A stretch of DNA of 64,000 nt from an uncultured Clostridia bacterium (GTDB lineage Bacteria; Bacillota; Clostridia; Oscillospirales; Oscillospiraceae): positions 41,263 to 105,262 of the forward strand of contig CAMEER010000002.1 of NCBI GenBank assembly GCA_945915065.1. Direction: 5' to 3'. The notes under the pieces are model-generated. The model was not told where the DNA came from and made no database searches. It worked only from the letters and a program-made list of their open reading frames with translations. Position numbers and translations under genes: made by a program. Numbering within the stretch: position 1 is the first letter of the stretch; each line of letters opens with the position of its first letter. Below, piece after piece: positions 49,157 to 58,511 of the stretch.

Positions 49157-51121
49157 ATGGAGAAGAAGACGTTCTATATCACCACACCCATCTACTACCC
49201 CAGCGATAAGCTGCACATCGGCCACACCTACTGCACCGTGGCCACCGACGCCATCGCCCGCTATAAGCGGCTGCAGGGTTACGATGTGATGTTCCTGACC
49301 GGCACCGACGAGCACGGCCAGAAGATCGAGACCAAGGCACAGGAGGCCGGCTGCTCTCCCCAGGAGTTTGTGGACCATATCGTAGACGGCGAACACGGCG
49401 TGCGGGACCTGTGGAAGCTGATGAACATCTCCAACGACCGCTTTATCCGCACCACTGATGATTACCACTGCGAGTCGGTACAGAAGATCTTTAAGAAAAT
49501 GTACGAAAACGGCGATATCTACAAGGGCGCCTATAAGGGCAAGTACTGTACCCCCTGCGAGTCCTTCTGGACGGAGAGCCAGCTGGTGGACGGCAAGTGC
49601 CCCGACTGCGGCCGCGAAGTCCATGACGCCGAGGAGGAGGCCTACTTCTTCAAGCTCAGCAAGTACGCCGACCGTGTGCAGCACCTGCTGGAGAATACCG
49701 ACTTCCTGCAGCCCCGCACCCGTGTCAACGAGATGGTCAACAACTTTATCAAGCCGGGTCTGGAGGATCTGTGCGTCAGCCGCACCAGCTTCAGCTGGGG
49801 CATCCCCGTGGACTTTGATCCCGGCCATGTGGTCTATGTATGGGTGGATGCTCTGAGCAACTATATCACCGCCCTGGGCTATGACAATGACCGCTACAAC
49901 GATTACGACAGGTACTGGCCTGCCGATTACCACATTGTAGGCAAGGAGATCGTCCGGTTCCACTCCATTATCTGGCCCGCCATGCTGATGAGCCTTGGCA
50001 TTCCCCTGCCCAAGCATGTATACGGCCACGGCTGGCTGGTGATCGACGGCGGCAAGATGTCAAAGTCCAAGGGCAACGTGGTGGATCCCTATGTGCTGGC
50101 GGGAATGTTCGGCGTGGACGCCCTGCGCTTCTTCCTGCTGCGCACGTTCCCCTTCGGCTCCGACGGCAACTTCTCCAATGAGCTGCTCATCAGCACCATC
50201 AACACCGACCTTGCCAACAAGCTGGGCAATCTGGTCAGCCGCACCACCGGCATGGTGGAGAAGTATTTCGGCGGCAAGCTGCCTGCTGACCGTGAGGACG
50301 CATCGGAGGACTGCGAGCTGAAAAAGACTGTCTGCGCCCTGCGTGACCGCTATGAGGCGGAGATGGAGAAGCTGCAGCTGCAGAACGGTCTGGACGAGGT
50401 GTTCAAGGTCATCGACCGCGCCAACAAGTATATCGACGAGACCGCTCCCTGGGTACTGGGCAAGGACGAGACGAAGCGTGTCCGGCTGGCCACGGTGCTG
50501 TATAACCTGCTGGAGACCGTCCGCGTTTGCACCACGCTGCTGACACCGGTGATGCCCGATACCTGCGATAAGATCTTTGAAAAGATCGGCGCGGCCGCGG
50601 AGGATCGTACCTGGGATAAGGCCAATGTCTGGGGTACCCTGTGCGCCGAGGCGCAGGTCAGCAAGGGTGAGAACCTGTTCCCCCGGGTGGATACCGAGAA
50701 GGCTCTGGAGCAGCTGAACGCCATGCAGGAGGCCCAGAAAAAGGCCGCCCTGCCCGCCATCGAGCTGGAACCCTATGTGGAGGAGGAGGTGGACTTCGAT
50801 ACCTTCCTCAAATCCGATTACCGTGCCGTGAAGATCAAGAACTGCGAGCCGGTGAAAAAGAGCGACAAGCTGCTGAAGTTCACGCTGGACGACGGCAGCG
50901 GCACCGACCGTATCATCCTCTCCGGCATCCATCAGTACTATGAGCCGGAGGATCTGATCGGCAAGACCGCCATCGCCATTCTGAACCTGCCGCCCCGCAA
51001 AATGATGGGTATTCCCAGCTGCGGCATGCTGATCTCCGCCGTCCACAAGGAGAAGGGCGAGGAGAAGCTGCACCTGATGCTCATTGACGATTCGGTTCCC
51101 GCCGGTGCCAAGCTGTGCTGA
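49157..51121 (+). CDS. metG: Methionyl-tRNA synthetase
   Basis: YYPSDKLHIGHTYCTVATDAIARYKR, GKMSKSKGNVVDP; C-terminal tRNA-binding domain. Confidence 0.98.
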   Translation: MEKKTFYITTPIYYPSDKLHIGHTYCTVATDAIARYKRLQGYDVMFLTGTDEHGQKIETKAQEAGCSPQEFVDHIVDGEHGVRDLWKLMNISNDRFIRTTDDYHCESVQKIFKKMYENGDIYKGAYKGKYCTPCESFWTESQLVDGKCPDCGREVHDAEEEAYFFKLSKYADRVQHLLENTDFLQPRTRVNEMVNNFIKPGLEDLCVSRTSFSWGIPVDFDPGHVVYVWVDALSNYITALGYDNDRYNDYDRYWPADYHIVGKEIVRFHSIIWPAMLMSLGIPLPKHVYGHGWLVIDGGKMSKSKGNVVDPYVLAGMFGVDALRFFLLRTFPFGSDGNFSNELLISTINTDLANKLGNLVSRTTGMVEKYFGGKLPADREDASEDCELKKTVCALRDRYEAEMEKLQLQNGLDEVFKVIDRANKYIDETAPWVLGKDETKRVRLATVLYNLLETVRVCTTLLTPVMPDTCDKIFEKIGAAAEDRTWDKANVWGTLCAEAQVSKGENLFPRVDTEKALEQLNAMQEAQKKAALPAIELEPYVEEEVDFDTFLKSDYRAVKIKNCEPVKKSDKLLKFTLDDGSGTDRIILSGIHQYYEPEDLIGKTAIAILNLPPRKMMGIPSCGMLISAVHKEKGEEKLHLMLIDDSVPAGAKLC

Positions 51122-51153
51122 GACTGTTTCCCCTGCTGAAAAACAATAGAAAC

Positions 51154-51182
51154 TGGACAATCACGCTCCTTTGGGGTACAAT
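51154..51182 (+). promoter_or_regulatory. SigmaA-like promoter whose spacer is an inverted-repeat arm
   Basis: TGGACA, 17-nt spacer, TACAAT. Confidence 0.55.
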
Positions 51183-51201
51183 GACCCCAAAGGAGCGTGA
51201 T
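51160..51201. repeat. 17-bp perfect inverted repeat with 8-nt centre
   Basis: ATCACGCTCCTTTGGGG tacaatga CCCCAAAGGAGCGTGAT. Confidence 0.97.
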
Positions 51202-51205
51202 CGCT

Positions 51206-51502
51206 ATGTTGACATTATATGTGAAATACACCGCCAAGCCCGGCTGTCGGGAAAGCTATGTCCGCAGCATCGTGGAGGAGGGGATCCTCACGGCTATCCG
51301 GGCGGAGGAGGGCTGTTTGTGCTATGACTACTACTTCTCCGCGCAGGACGAGAACGTGGTGCTGCTGATCGAGCAGTGGGAGAGCGAGGCTCACCAGCGC
51401 GTCCACATGCAGCAGCCCCACATGACCCGTCTGCGGGAGCTGAAGGCCCGGTATATCGACAGTACCACTATGGGAAAGGCAGAGCTGCATGATGCTGTTT
51501 GA
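51206..51502 (+). CDS. Antibiotic biosynthesis monooxygenase (ABM)-domain protein / putative quinol monooxygenase
   Basis: GILTAIRAEEGCLCYDYYFSAQDENVVLLIEQWESEAHQRVHMQQPHM. Confidence 0.85.
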   Translation: MLTLYVKYTAKPGCRESYVRSIVEEGILTAIRAEEGCLCYDYYFSAQDENVVLLIEQWESEAHQRVHMQQPHMTRLRELKARYIDSTTMGKAELHDAV

Positions 51503-52244
51503 CACCCATGCCCACTATGATGACGAGGCCTTTGACGCCGACCGTGACGCCGTGCTTGCCGCCTTTGACGGTCTGATCATCGACCCCGGCTGCACGCTGG
51601 ACTCCTCCCGGGCGGCTGTTACGTTGGCGGCCCGGCACCCCCATGTGTACGCCGCCGTAGGCATCCACCCGGAGAACTGCGGCGATTTCGTACCGCAGCA
51701 CATGGACGAACTGCGCCAATTGGCCTGCCAACCCAAGGTGGTGGCCATCGGCGAGATCGGGCTGGACTACTACTGGGCGGAAAATCCACCGCGGGAGTTT
51801 CAGCAGCAGGTGTTCCGCGCCCAGCTGGAGCTGGCGCTGGAGTTGGATTTGCCGGTGATCATCCACGATCGTGAGGCCCATGGCGACACGCTGGCTATCG
51901 TCAGGGAGTTCCCTGCCCTGCGGGGTGTATTCCACTGCTACTCCGGCAGCGTAGAGATGGCCCGGGAGCTGCTGGACAAGGGCTGGTATCTGGGCTTTGA
52001 CGGCCCGGTGACCTATAAAAACGCCCGCAAGACGGTGGAGGTGGCGGAAATGGTGCCCCTTGACCGCATCCTTATCGAAACGGACGCCCCCTATCTGTCG
52101 CCTGTCCCCATGCGGGGCAAGCGCAACGACTCCCGCAATGTGGCCTACATCGCGGAGAAGCTGGCCCAGATCAAGGGAACGACCCCGGAGGAGATGGCCG
52201 ATCTGACCCTGGCCAACGGCAGAAAGCTGTTCGGCATCCAATAG
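51489..52244 (+). CDS. TatD family hydrolase
   Basis: LFDTHAHYDDEAFD, GIHPENC, GEIGLDYYW, HCYSGS, ETDAPYLSP. Confidence 0.96.
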   Translation: MMLFDTHAHYDDEAFDADRDAVLAAFDGLIIDPGCTLDSSRAAVTLAARHPHVYAAVGIHPENCGDFVPQHMDELRQLACQPKVVAIGEIGLDYYWAENPPREFQQQVFRAQLELALELDLPVIIHDREAHGDTLAIVREFPALRGVFHCYSGSVEMARELLDKGWYLGFDGPVTYKNARKTVEVAEMVPLDRILIETDAPYLSPVPMRGKRNDSRNVAYIAEKLAQIKGTTPEEMADLTLANGRKLFGIQ

Positions 52245-52248
52245 CGCA

Positions 52249-52278
52249 AAAACGGACGCCTTTGCAGGCGTCCGTTTT
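52249..52278. terminator. Bidirectional terminator
   Basis: aaaacggacgcc tttgca ggcgtccgtttt. Confidence 0.85.
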
Positions 52279-52285
52279 CGATTCT

Positions 52286-52900
52286 TTACCGCAGCTCCTG
52301 CAGGTATTTATACAGTGTTGGCTGCGCAATGTGCAGCAGCTCGCACACAGTACCCACCGCGCCGCGGGCGCCGAAAATGCCCTTTTCGTTCAGCCGGGCG
52401 ATCAGCCGCAGCTTGTCCTCCTTGCTCTCCAGATCCGAGGGCTTCAGCCGGGCGATCTCGCCCAGGATCATCTTCATCACCACATCGTCCAGCGAGTCAT
52501 TGTCCGGCTGCACCTGCTGCACCTCCGGCCGTTCGCCGATAAAGGCGCCGAGCATCTCCTGCAGGTTCACATAGGCGCTGATGTCCTGATTCACACACAG
52601 CACATAGTCCAGCGCACCCTTTTCGTCCCGGAAAAACAGTGACGAGGAACGCAGCGGCGTCCCCTTCCGGCTGAAGCTCTTATAGCCGGTGCAGAAGTCA
52701 GAGCCCTCCGCTGCCTGCTGCCGGGCGATCATCTCCATGGCGGACGGCTGCTCCTGCTGCCCCGCAGCCCGCCCGGTGATTTCTCCTCCGGTGATCCAGA
52801 GGATCTTTCCCGTCCGGTCATGGAGCACCACCTCCGTCTGCGGTCCCATCAGATGAGAGATAAAGTCACAGAATTTGATCAAAATTTTCTCCGTTTCCAT
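52286..52900 (-). CDS. YheO-like PAS plus C-terminal HTH transcriptional regulator
   Basis: FISHLMGPQTEVVLHDRTGKILWITGGEITGR; C-terminal LNEKGIFGARGAVGTVCELLHIAQPTLYKYL. Confidence 0.85.
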   Translation of the reverse strand: METEKILIKFCDFISHLMGPQTEVVLHDRTGKILWITGGEITGRAAGQQEQPSAMEMIARQQAAEGSDFCTGYKSFSRKGTPLRSSSLFFRDEKGALDYVLCVNQDISAYVNLQEMLGAFIGERPEVQQVQPDNDSLDDVVMKMILGEIARLKPSDLESKEDKLRLIARLNEKGIFGARGAVGTVCELLHIAQPTLYKYLQELR

Positions 52901-53035
52901 GACACGTTCCCTCCTTTCGGATAACTTTTTATCTAAATTTTACACGCCATTGACAAGGAAAGCAAGACGTGATACACTTCAAATCGTAGAAAATTTTTAT
53001 ATCTGTAGATATTTTTTACATAGCGAGGTGATCAT

Positions 53036-53740
53036 TTGGCCTGGGAAACATTGTGCCGGAAGCCCAATACCGTTTTTCTGGGAGAAGCCGGCTGCGGAAA
53101 ATCAGAGCTGGCGGTACATCTGGCGCTGGAACTGGCGGCACAGGGGCGTGAGGTCCATTTCTTCGACCTTGACCAGACCAAACCCCTGATGCGTTCCCGG
53201 GATGCGGAGACGCTGCTGACCGGGGCGGGCGTCACCGTCCATTTTGAGCGACAGTGCGCCGATGCGCCCACGCAGGTGGGCGGTCTTGTGCCGCTGCTGC
53301 TGGATGCGCGCAAGGCCGTCATTCTGGATGTGGGCGGCAACGACACCGGCGCCCGGCTCATCGGCGGCTACGCGCATCTTTTGAAAGACGCCGACGTGTG
53401 GTTCGTGGTGAATCCCTACCGCCCGTGGTCGTCCACCACGGAGCATATCGACGGCACGCTGTCAGCGATTCTGCGGGCCTCCCGCCTGAAAATGCCCCGG
53501 TTCCTGCTCAACCCCAATCTGGGAGCGGATACCACGCCGGAGGAGTTTCTGGCAGGCGTGGCGCAGGGTCTTGCCATGCTGTCGCCCTACGTTACAGTGG
53601 AAGCCGCCGCCGTACCGGCCGCGCTTTATGAGCAGGTCCGCCACCGGACGGCCCTGCCGCTGATCCCCATCACATCCCATATATCCGTTCCGGAAACGGA
53701 ACTTGATGAAAGCAAGGAGGAAAACCAATGCCGCAAGTGA
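53036..53740 (+). CDS. P-loop NTPase (SIMIBI/MinD-like) preceding 2-oxoacid oxidoreductase genes
   Basis: TTG start after AGCGAGGTGAT; Walker A FLGEAGCGKSELAVHLALELAAQGREVHFFDLDQTKPL. Confidence 0.75.
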   Translation: MAWETLCRKPNTVFLGEAGCGKSELAVHLALELAAQGREVHFFDLDQTKPLMRSRDAETLLTGAGVTVHFERQCADAPTQVGGLVPLLLDARKAVILDVGGNDTGARLIGGYAHLLKDADVWFVVNPYRPWSSTTEHIDGTLSAILRASRLKMPRFLLNPNLGADTTPEEFLAGVAQGLAMLSPYVTVEAAAVPAALYEQVRHRTALPLIPITSHISVPETELDESKEENQCRK

Positions 53741-53931
53741 CCATCCGCGCGGAGAGCTGCAAAAGCTGCGGCTACTGCGTGAAGTTCTGTCCCAAAGGCG
53801 TGCTGGCCGTGGGACATGAAGTGAACTCCAAGGGCTACCCCTATGTGGTGGCCGCCAAACCCGAGGACTGCATCGGCTGCGCCATCTGCGGCCGCATGTG
53901 TCCCGATGCCGCCATCGAAGTCTATAAGTAA
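53728..53931 (+). CDS. 4Fe-4S ferredoxin subunit of 2-oxoacid:acceptor oxidoreductase (delta)
   Basis: CKSCGYCVKFCPKGVL; CIGCAICGRMCPDAAIEV. Confidence 0.93.
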   Translation: MPQVTIRAESCKSCGYCVKFCPKGVLAVGHEVNSKGYPYVVAAKPEDCIGCAICGRMCPDAAIEVYK

Positions 53932-53943
53932 GGAGGGAAGAAC

Positions 53944-55020
53944 GTGGCAAGAGTATTTATGAAAGGCTGCGAGGCCATCGCCGAGGCGGCGGTACGCAGC
54001 GGCTGCCGGTTCTTCGCCGGCTATCCCATCACCCCGCAAAATGAGATCCCCGAATATCTGGCCCGGCGTCTGCCGGAGGTAGGCGGCAGCTTCGTACAGG
54101 GGGAAAGCGAGGTCGCCTCCATCAATATGGTCTACGGCGCCGCCCAGACCGGCACCCGCGCCATGACCAGCTCCAGCTCCTGCGGCATCAGCCTGATGAG
54201 CGAGGGTGTCAGCTTTATGGCCAGTGCCCGTATCCCCATGGTCTACGTCAACGTGCAGCGGGGCGGCCCCGGCATCGGCGCCATTCAGCCCGCCCAGCAG
54301 GACTATGCGCAGGCCACCCGTGCCAGCGGCAACGGCGGCTTTCGCATGATGGTCTTTGCCCCTGCCACCGTGCAGGAGGCGGTGGACATGACCTACGCTG
54401 CCTTTGATTACGCCCAGCGTGACCGCAATCCCGTCCTTATTCTGGCCGACGGCGTGCTGGGTACCATCATGGAGCCGGTGACGCTGCCGGAGACGCGCTC
54501 TCCGGAGGACGTGGCACAGCTGAAAGCCCAGTGCCGCCCCTGGGCGCTGGTGGGCCATGACCCGGAAAAGGAGGCCCGCTCCTTTATCGCGCCGGGCAAC
54601 TGGGACACCAAAAAGCAGCAGCAAAAGTGCATTGACAACGCTGCCCTTTACGAGAGCTGGAAAGCCGACGTACAGGTGGAGGAGCTGTATCTGGACGATG
54701 CCGAGGTGGTCATCACCGCTTATGGCGTGTCCGGCCGCATCGCCCGCAGCGCCGTGCAGAATCTGCGCCGTGAGGGCTTGAAGGTGGGTTTGATCCGTCC
54801 TAAGACGGTTTCGCCCTTCCCCTATGAGAGCTATGAAAAACTGGATTTTAACCGCGTAAAGGCGATCCTGGATGTGGAGATGTCCATCCCCGCCCAGATG
54901 GTAACCGATGTGGAGCTGGCAGTGAAGGGCCGCTGCGCCATTGAGACCTGTCTCCATTCCGGCGGTGAGATCATGGGCCGCGCCGAGATCATGGACGCCG
55001 TGCGGAAGCTGTGCCGATAA
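53944..55020 (+). CDS. 2-oxoacid:acceptor oxidoreductase subunit alpha
   Basis: GCRFFAGYPITPQNEIPEYLARRLPEVGGSFVQGESEVASINMV. Confidence 0.95.
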   Translation: MARVFMKGCEAIAEAAVRSGCRFFAGYPITPQNEIPEYLARRLPEVGGSFVQGESEVASINMVYGAAQTGTRAMTSSSSCGISLMSEGVSFMASARIPMVYVNVQRGGPGIGAIQPAQQDYAQATRASGNGGFRMMVFAPATVQEAVDMTYAAFDYAQRDRNPVLILADGVLGTIMEPVTLPETRSPEDVAQLKAQCRPWALVGHDPEKEARSFIAPGNWDTKKQQQKCIDNAALYESWKADVQVEELYLDDAEVVITAYGVSGRIARSAVQNLRREGLKVGLIRPKTVSPFPYESYEKLDFNRVKAILDVEMSIPAQMVTDVELAVKGRCAIETCLHSGGEIMGRAEIMDAVRKLCR

Positions 55021-55032
55021 GGAGGGAGCCAT

Positions 55033-55785
55033 ATGGAAAAAGTATATGCCAGAACAAAAACTTTCCAGAAAGAGATGGTCTCCGGCTTTTGCCCGGGCTG
55101 CATGCACGGCACCGTCTTTAAGCTGATCGGTGAGGTCATGGAGGAGCTTGGCATCGTTGACAAAACCACCTGCGTACTGGGTGTGGGCTGCTGCGGCCTC
55201 GCCATGGAATACATCACCTACGATAACACCACCAGTCCCCACGGCCGGGCCTGTGCCGTGGCCACCGGCATTAAGCGCTCCACGCCCGAGGCTGTCGTCT
55301 ACACCTATCAGGGCGACGGCGATCTGGCCTCCATCGGTCTGGCCGAGACCATGTCCGCCGCTAACCGGGGCGAGAATATCACCGTGATTTTCGTCAACAA
55401 CGGCATCTACGGCATGACCGGCGGCCAGATGGCCCCCACCACGCTTGTGGGTATGAAGGCCACCACCGCTCCCCAGGGCCGTGACCCCAAGGAGCATGGC
55501 TACCCCATGCATATGTGCGAGATCCTCAACCAGCTGACGGCCCCCTACTATCTGGAGCGCACCAGCTGCAATAACCCCGCCAATGTGAACAAAACCAAGG
55601 CCGCCATTAAGAAAGCATTCCGGAATCAGCTGGACGGCAAGGGCTTTTCCATGGTGGAGATCGTCACCAGCTGCCCCACCAACTGGGGTCTCGATCCCAT
55701 CGAGGCTCTGGATTTTCTGGAGAACAATATGCTCAAGGAGTTCCCTCTGGGCGTGGTGCGTGACAAGAGCAAGGAGGGTGCGTAA
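55033..55785 (+). CDS. 2-oxoacid:acceptor oxidoreductase subunit beta (TPP-binding)
   Basis: FCPGCMHGT; TYQGDGDLASIGLAETMSAANRGENITVIFVNNGIYGMTGGQ. Confidence 0.95.
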   Translation: MEKVYARTKTFQKEMVSGFCPGCMHGTVFKLIGEVMEELGIVDKTTCVLGVGCCGLAMEYITYDNTTSPHGRACAVATGIKRSTPEAVVYTYQGDGDLASIGLAETMSAANRGENITVIFVNNGIYGMTGGQMAPTTLVGMKATTAPQGRDPKEHGYPMHMCEILNQLTAPYYLERTSCNNPANVNKTKAAIKKAFRNQLDGKGFSMVEIVTSCPTNWGLDPIEALDFLENNMLKEFPLGVVRDKSKEGA

Positions 55786-56337
55786 ATGGAACGGAATCTT
55801 ATGGTAGCCGGCTTCGGCGGTCAGGGCGTCATGACGCTGGGCAAGTTCCTGGCGGAAGCCACCTGTGACAGCACCGATATGAATGTCACCTTTTTCCCCT
55901 CCTACGGCGCGGAGCAGCGGGGCGGTACCGCCAACTGCTATGTGGTCATCTCCGACGAGGGCATCGGCGCGCCTCTGGGTGACAGCATGGACGATCTCAT
56001 CGTCATGAACGACCCCAGTCTCAATAAATTCCTGTATAAGCTGGTGCCCGGCGGTACGCTGTTCATCAACAGCTCCATTGTCAAGAGCGAGATCGCCCGT
56101 GACGATATCCAAGTGGTAAAGGTCCCGGTCACGGAGATGGCTCTGGAAATGGGCAATCCCAAGGTGCTGAACATCATCATGCTGGGCGCCTATGTGGGCT
56201 ACACGCAGGTGGTCCCCGAGGATGTGGTGTGGGACACCATCCAGCACAAGCTGGGCAAAAAACCCAAGCTGCTGCCCCTGAACAAGCAGGCCTTTGAAGC
56301 TGGCCTGAAAATCGGGAAAGAGGCGCAAACTCGGTAA
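55786..56337 (+). CDS. 2-oxoacid:acceptor oxidoreductase subunit gamma
   Basis: NLMVAGFGGQGVMTLGKFLAEA; FFPSYGAEQRGGTANCYVVIS. Confidence 0.95.
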   Translation: MERNLMVAGFGGQGVMTLGKFLAEATCDSTDMNVTFFPSYGAEQRGGTANCYVVISDEGIGAPLGDSMDDLIVMNDPSLNKFLYKLVPGGTLFINSSIVKSEIARDDIQVVKVPVTEMALEMGNPKVLNIIMLGAYVGYTQVVPEDVVWDTIQHKLGKKPKLLPLNKQAFEAGLKIGKEAQTR

Positions 56338-56358
56338 TAATTTTCCTCAGAGTAAACA

Positions 56359-56395
56359 GAGCCTCGTGGATGTTTCCCACGAGGCTCTTGTATTT
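56359..56395 (+). terminator. Terminator after 2-oxoacid oxidoreductase operon
   Basis: agagcctcgtggatgtttcccacgaggctcttgtattt. Confidence 0.8.
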
Positions 56396-56469
56396 CATTG
56401 AATGATTTGGTAAACTGGATAAAAGAGTGAGAGATCCATACATTTTATACAATACTGGAGGGCTTCCCT

Positions 56470-57693
56470 ATGAAACATCTCAACCGCTGGGTCTACGCCA
56501 TCGTGGGCGTGATCGTGCTGCTGTTTGCCGGTCTCGTGTACGCGTGGAGCGTACTGAGCACCCCCATCGCCGCTGAGTTCGCGGATTGGAGCAAGGCGCA
56601 GCTTAGCATGACTTTCACCATTGTGATGATCATGTTCTGCATCGGCTCACTGCTGTGCGGCCTGCTCACCGGTAAGCTCAGCGCCAAAATGGCTGTCCGC
56701 ATCGGCGCGGTGCTGTTTCTGCTGGGCTTCTTCCTGGCCAGCCGCACCCAGTCGCTGGCCATGCTGTATATCGGCTTTGGCGTGCTGTGCGGTCTCAGCT
56801 CCGGCCTCTGCTACAACGCTGTCATGAGCACCATGGTCCGCTGGTTCCCCGACCGTCCGGGCCTGATCTCCGGCGTACTGCTGATGGGCTTCGGCGGTGG
56901 CAGCTTTATTATCGGCAAGCTCTATCAGGCGTGGACGCCCGTGGAAATCGGCGGCTGGCGCGCCAGCTTCCTGGTGATGGGCATTATCATTTTTGTGGTG
57001 CTGGCCATCTGCTCGTTCTTCTTCGTGGCGCCCGGCGCCGATTTCGTAGCGCCTGCCGCCAAAAACAACAAGGCTGCCGTCAAGATCGCAGGTAAGGAGT
57101 ATAAGCCTCTGGAAATGGTGAAAAAGCCTTCCTTCTGGCTGTACTACGTCTGGGCCATCGCCCTGAGCGCCGCAGGTCTGGCCCTGATCTCTCAGGCCAG
57201 CGGTGTGGTATGGGAGGCCAGCGCCAGCCAGACAGCCGGCGCTGTGGCCACCATCGTGGGCCTGATCTCCATTTGCAACGCGTTGGGTCGCGTGCTGTTC
57301 GGCGGCATGTACGACAAGTACGGCCGCAGCCTGTCCATGCAGCTGGTGAATATTCTGTTCATCATTACCTCCGGCGTGCTGATCCTGGCGCTGGCCGCCA
57401 AGAGCGTCGTGGTGGTCATTATCGGCTTTATTCTGGGCGGTCTTGCCTATTCCGGTATCACGCCCACCAACTCCGCCTTCTGCCGCGCTTACTTCGGCCC
57501 CGCCAACTATCCCGTCAATTTCTCCCTCATCAACAGCAATCTGATTTTCGCCAGCTTCGGCAGCACCGTTTCCGGTGCGCTGTTTGACGCCAGCGGTTCC
57601 TATAATGTCACCTTCTTCCTGATTATCGGTCTGGCTGTGGTAGGCATCCTCTGCTCACTGGCCATCTCCGCTCTGGACAAAAGGGAAAAATGA
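56470..57693 (+). CDS. MFS transporter, OFA (oxalate/formate antiporter-like) family
   Basis: 12 TM; WVYAIVGVIVLLFAGLVYAWSVLSTPIAAEF; GLSSGLCYNAVMSTMVRWFPDRPGLISGVLLMGFGGGSF. Confidence 0.92.
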   Translation: MKHLNRWVYAIVGVIVLLFAGLVYAWSVLSTPIAAEFADWSKAQLSMTFTIVMIMFCIGSLLCGLLTGKLSAKMAVRIGAVLFLLGFFLASRTQSLAMLYIGFGVLCGLSSGLCYNAVMSTMVRWFPDRPGLISGVLLMGFGGGSFIIGKLYQAWTPVEIGGWRASFLVMGIIIFVVLAICSFFFVAPGADFVAPAAKNNKAAVKIAGKEYKPLEMVKKPSFWLYYVWAIALSAAGLALISQASGVVWEASASQTAGAVATIVGLISICNALGRVLFGGMYDKYGRSLSMQLVNILFIITSGVLILALAAKSVVVVIIGFILGGLAYSGITPTNSAFCRAYFGPANYPVNFSLINSNLIFASFGSTVSGALFDASGSYNVTFFLIIGLAVVGILCSLAISALDKREK

Positions 57694-57709
57694 TATTGCC
57701 TGAAACTGT

Positions 57710-57747
57710 GGGGCCATGCGCAAAACAGCGCATGGCCCCACTTTTTT
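57710..57747 (+). terminator. Terminator after MFS gene
   Basis: ggggccatgcgcaaaacagcgcatggccccactttttt. Confidence 0.85.
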
Positions 57748-57836
57748 GCGCTTACCCTCTTTACAAGCCGTATAACAACATGTATAATTTACCCATTGTA
57801 TTCAAAAAGAGAGATGAGATAGGGTGAAAGAGTATC

Positions 57837-58490
57837 ATGGCAACTGATTTTTCCCGCACGCTGTCCCTGCTGCGGCAGGAGGCGGGCATTTCCCAGCGGA
57901 AGGCGGCCGCCGCGCTGGGCATTTCACAGGCGCTGCTGAGCCACTATGAAAACGGCATCCGGGAACCGGGTCTTGCCTTTGTGGCAAAGGCCTGCGATTT
58001 TTACCATGTGTCAGCGGATTTCCTGCTGGGGCGCACCAACAGCCGGGACGGCAGCATCATCGAGGCGGCGGAGCTGTACGACGCCAGTGATGAAAAAGGC
58101 TCGCTGAAAGGCAGCATCCTGGCCACGCTGCAGAAAAAATTGGTGGTCAACACCACCGGCGTACTGTTTGACCTGCTGGGCAAATGCGGCGACCGGACAG
58201 CCATCACGGCCGCCGGTAACTATCTCAGCACGGCACTGTATACGCTGCTGCGTCACCTCTACCGCCGCAGCGGCGGCAACGAGGACTTTTTTGCCACCGA
58301 CCCCGTGGACTTTGACGCCGGCACGGTGGACGCCGCCATGCTGCGTAGCCGGGCGGCCTATCTGCGGGCGCTGTCGTCGGCGGAGCGACTGCCGGAGCTG
58401 AGTTCCGATGCTCTGACCGCCGCGCCCGGCACCGGCCAAAGCACGGCGCAGGTGGTCCACAATGTGGACGAGCTGGCCGCCGGACAGTAA
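57837..58490 (+). CDS. XRE-family helix-turn-helix regulator
   Basis: LLRQEAGISQRKAAAALGISQALLSHYENGIREPGLAFVAKACDFYHVSADFLLGRT. Confidence 0.93.
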   Translation: MATDFSRTLSLLRQEAGISQRKAAAALGISQALLSHYENGIREPGLAFVAKACDFYHVSADFLLGRTNSRDGSIIEAAELYDASDEKGSLKGSILATLQKKLVVNTTGVLFDLLGKCGDRTAITAAGNYLSTALYTLLRHLYRRSGGNEDFFATDPVDFDAGTVDAAMLRSRAAYLRALSSAERLPELSSDALTAAPGTGQSTAQVVHNVDELAAGQ

Positions 58491-58511
58491 GACCCAAGGA
58501 GGTTACATTTT

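Noticed and set aside
53626-56328. 900-aa antisense ORF opposite the 2-oxoacid oxidoreductase genes
   Set aside because: Antisense shadow of four well-supported genes; His/Gly-rich with no recognisable domain
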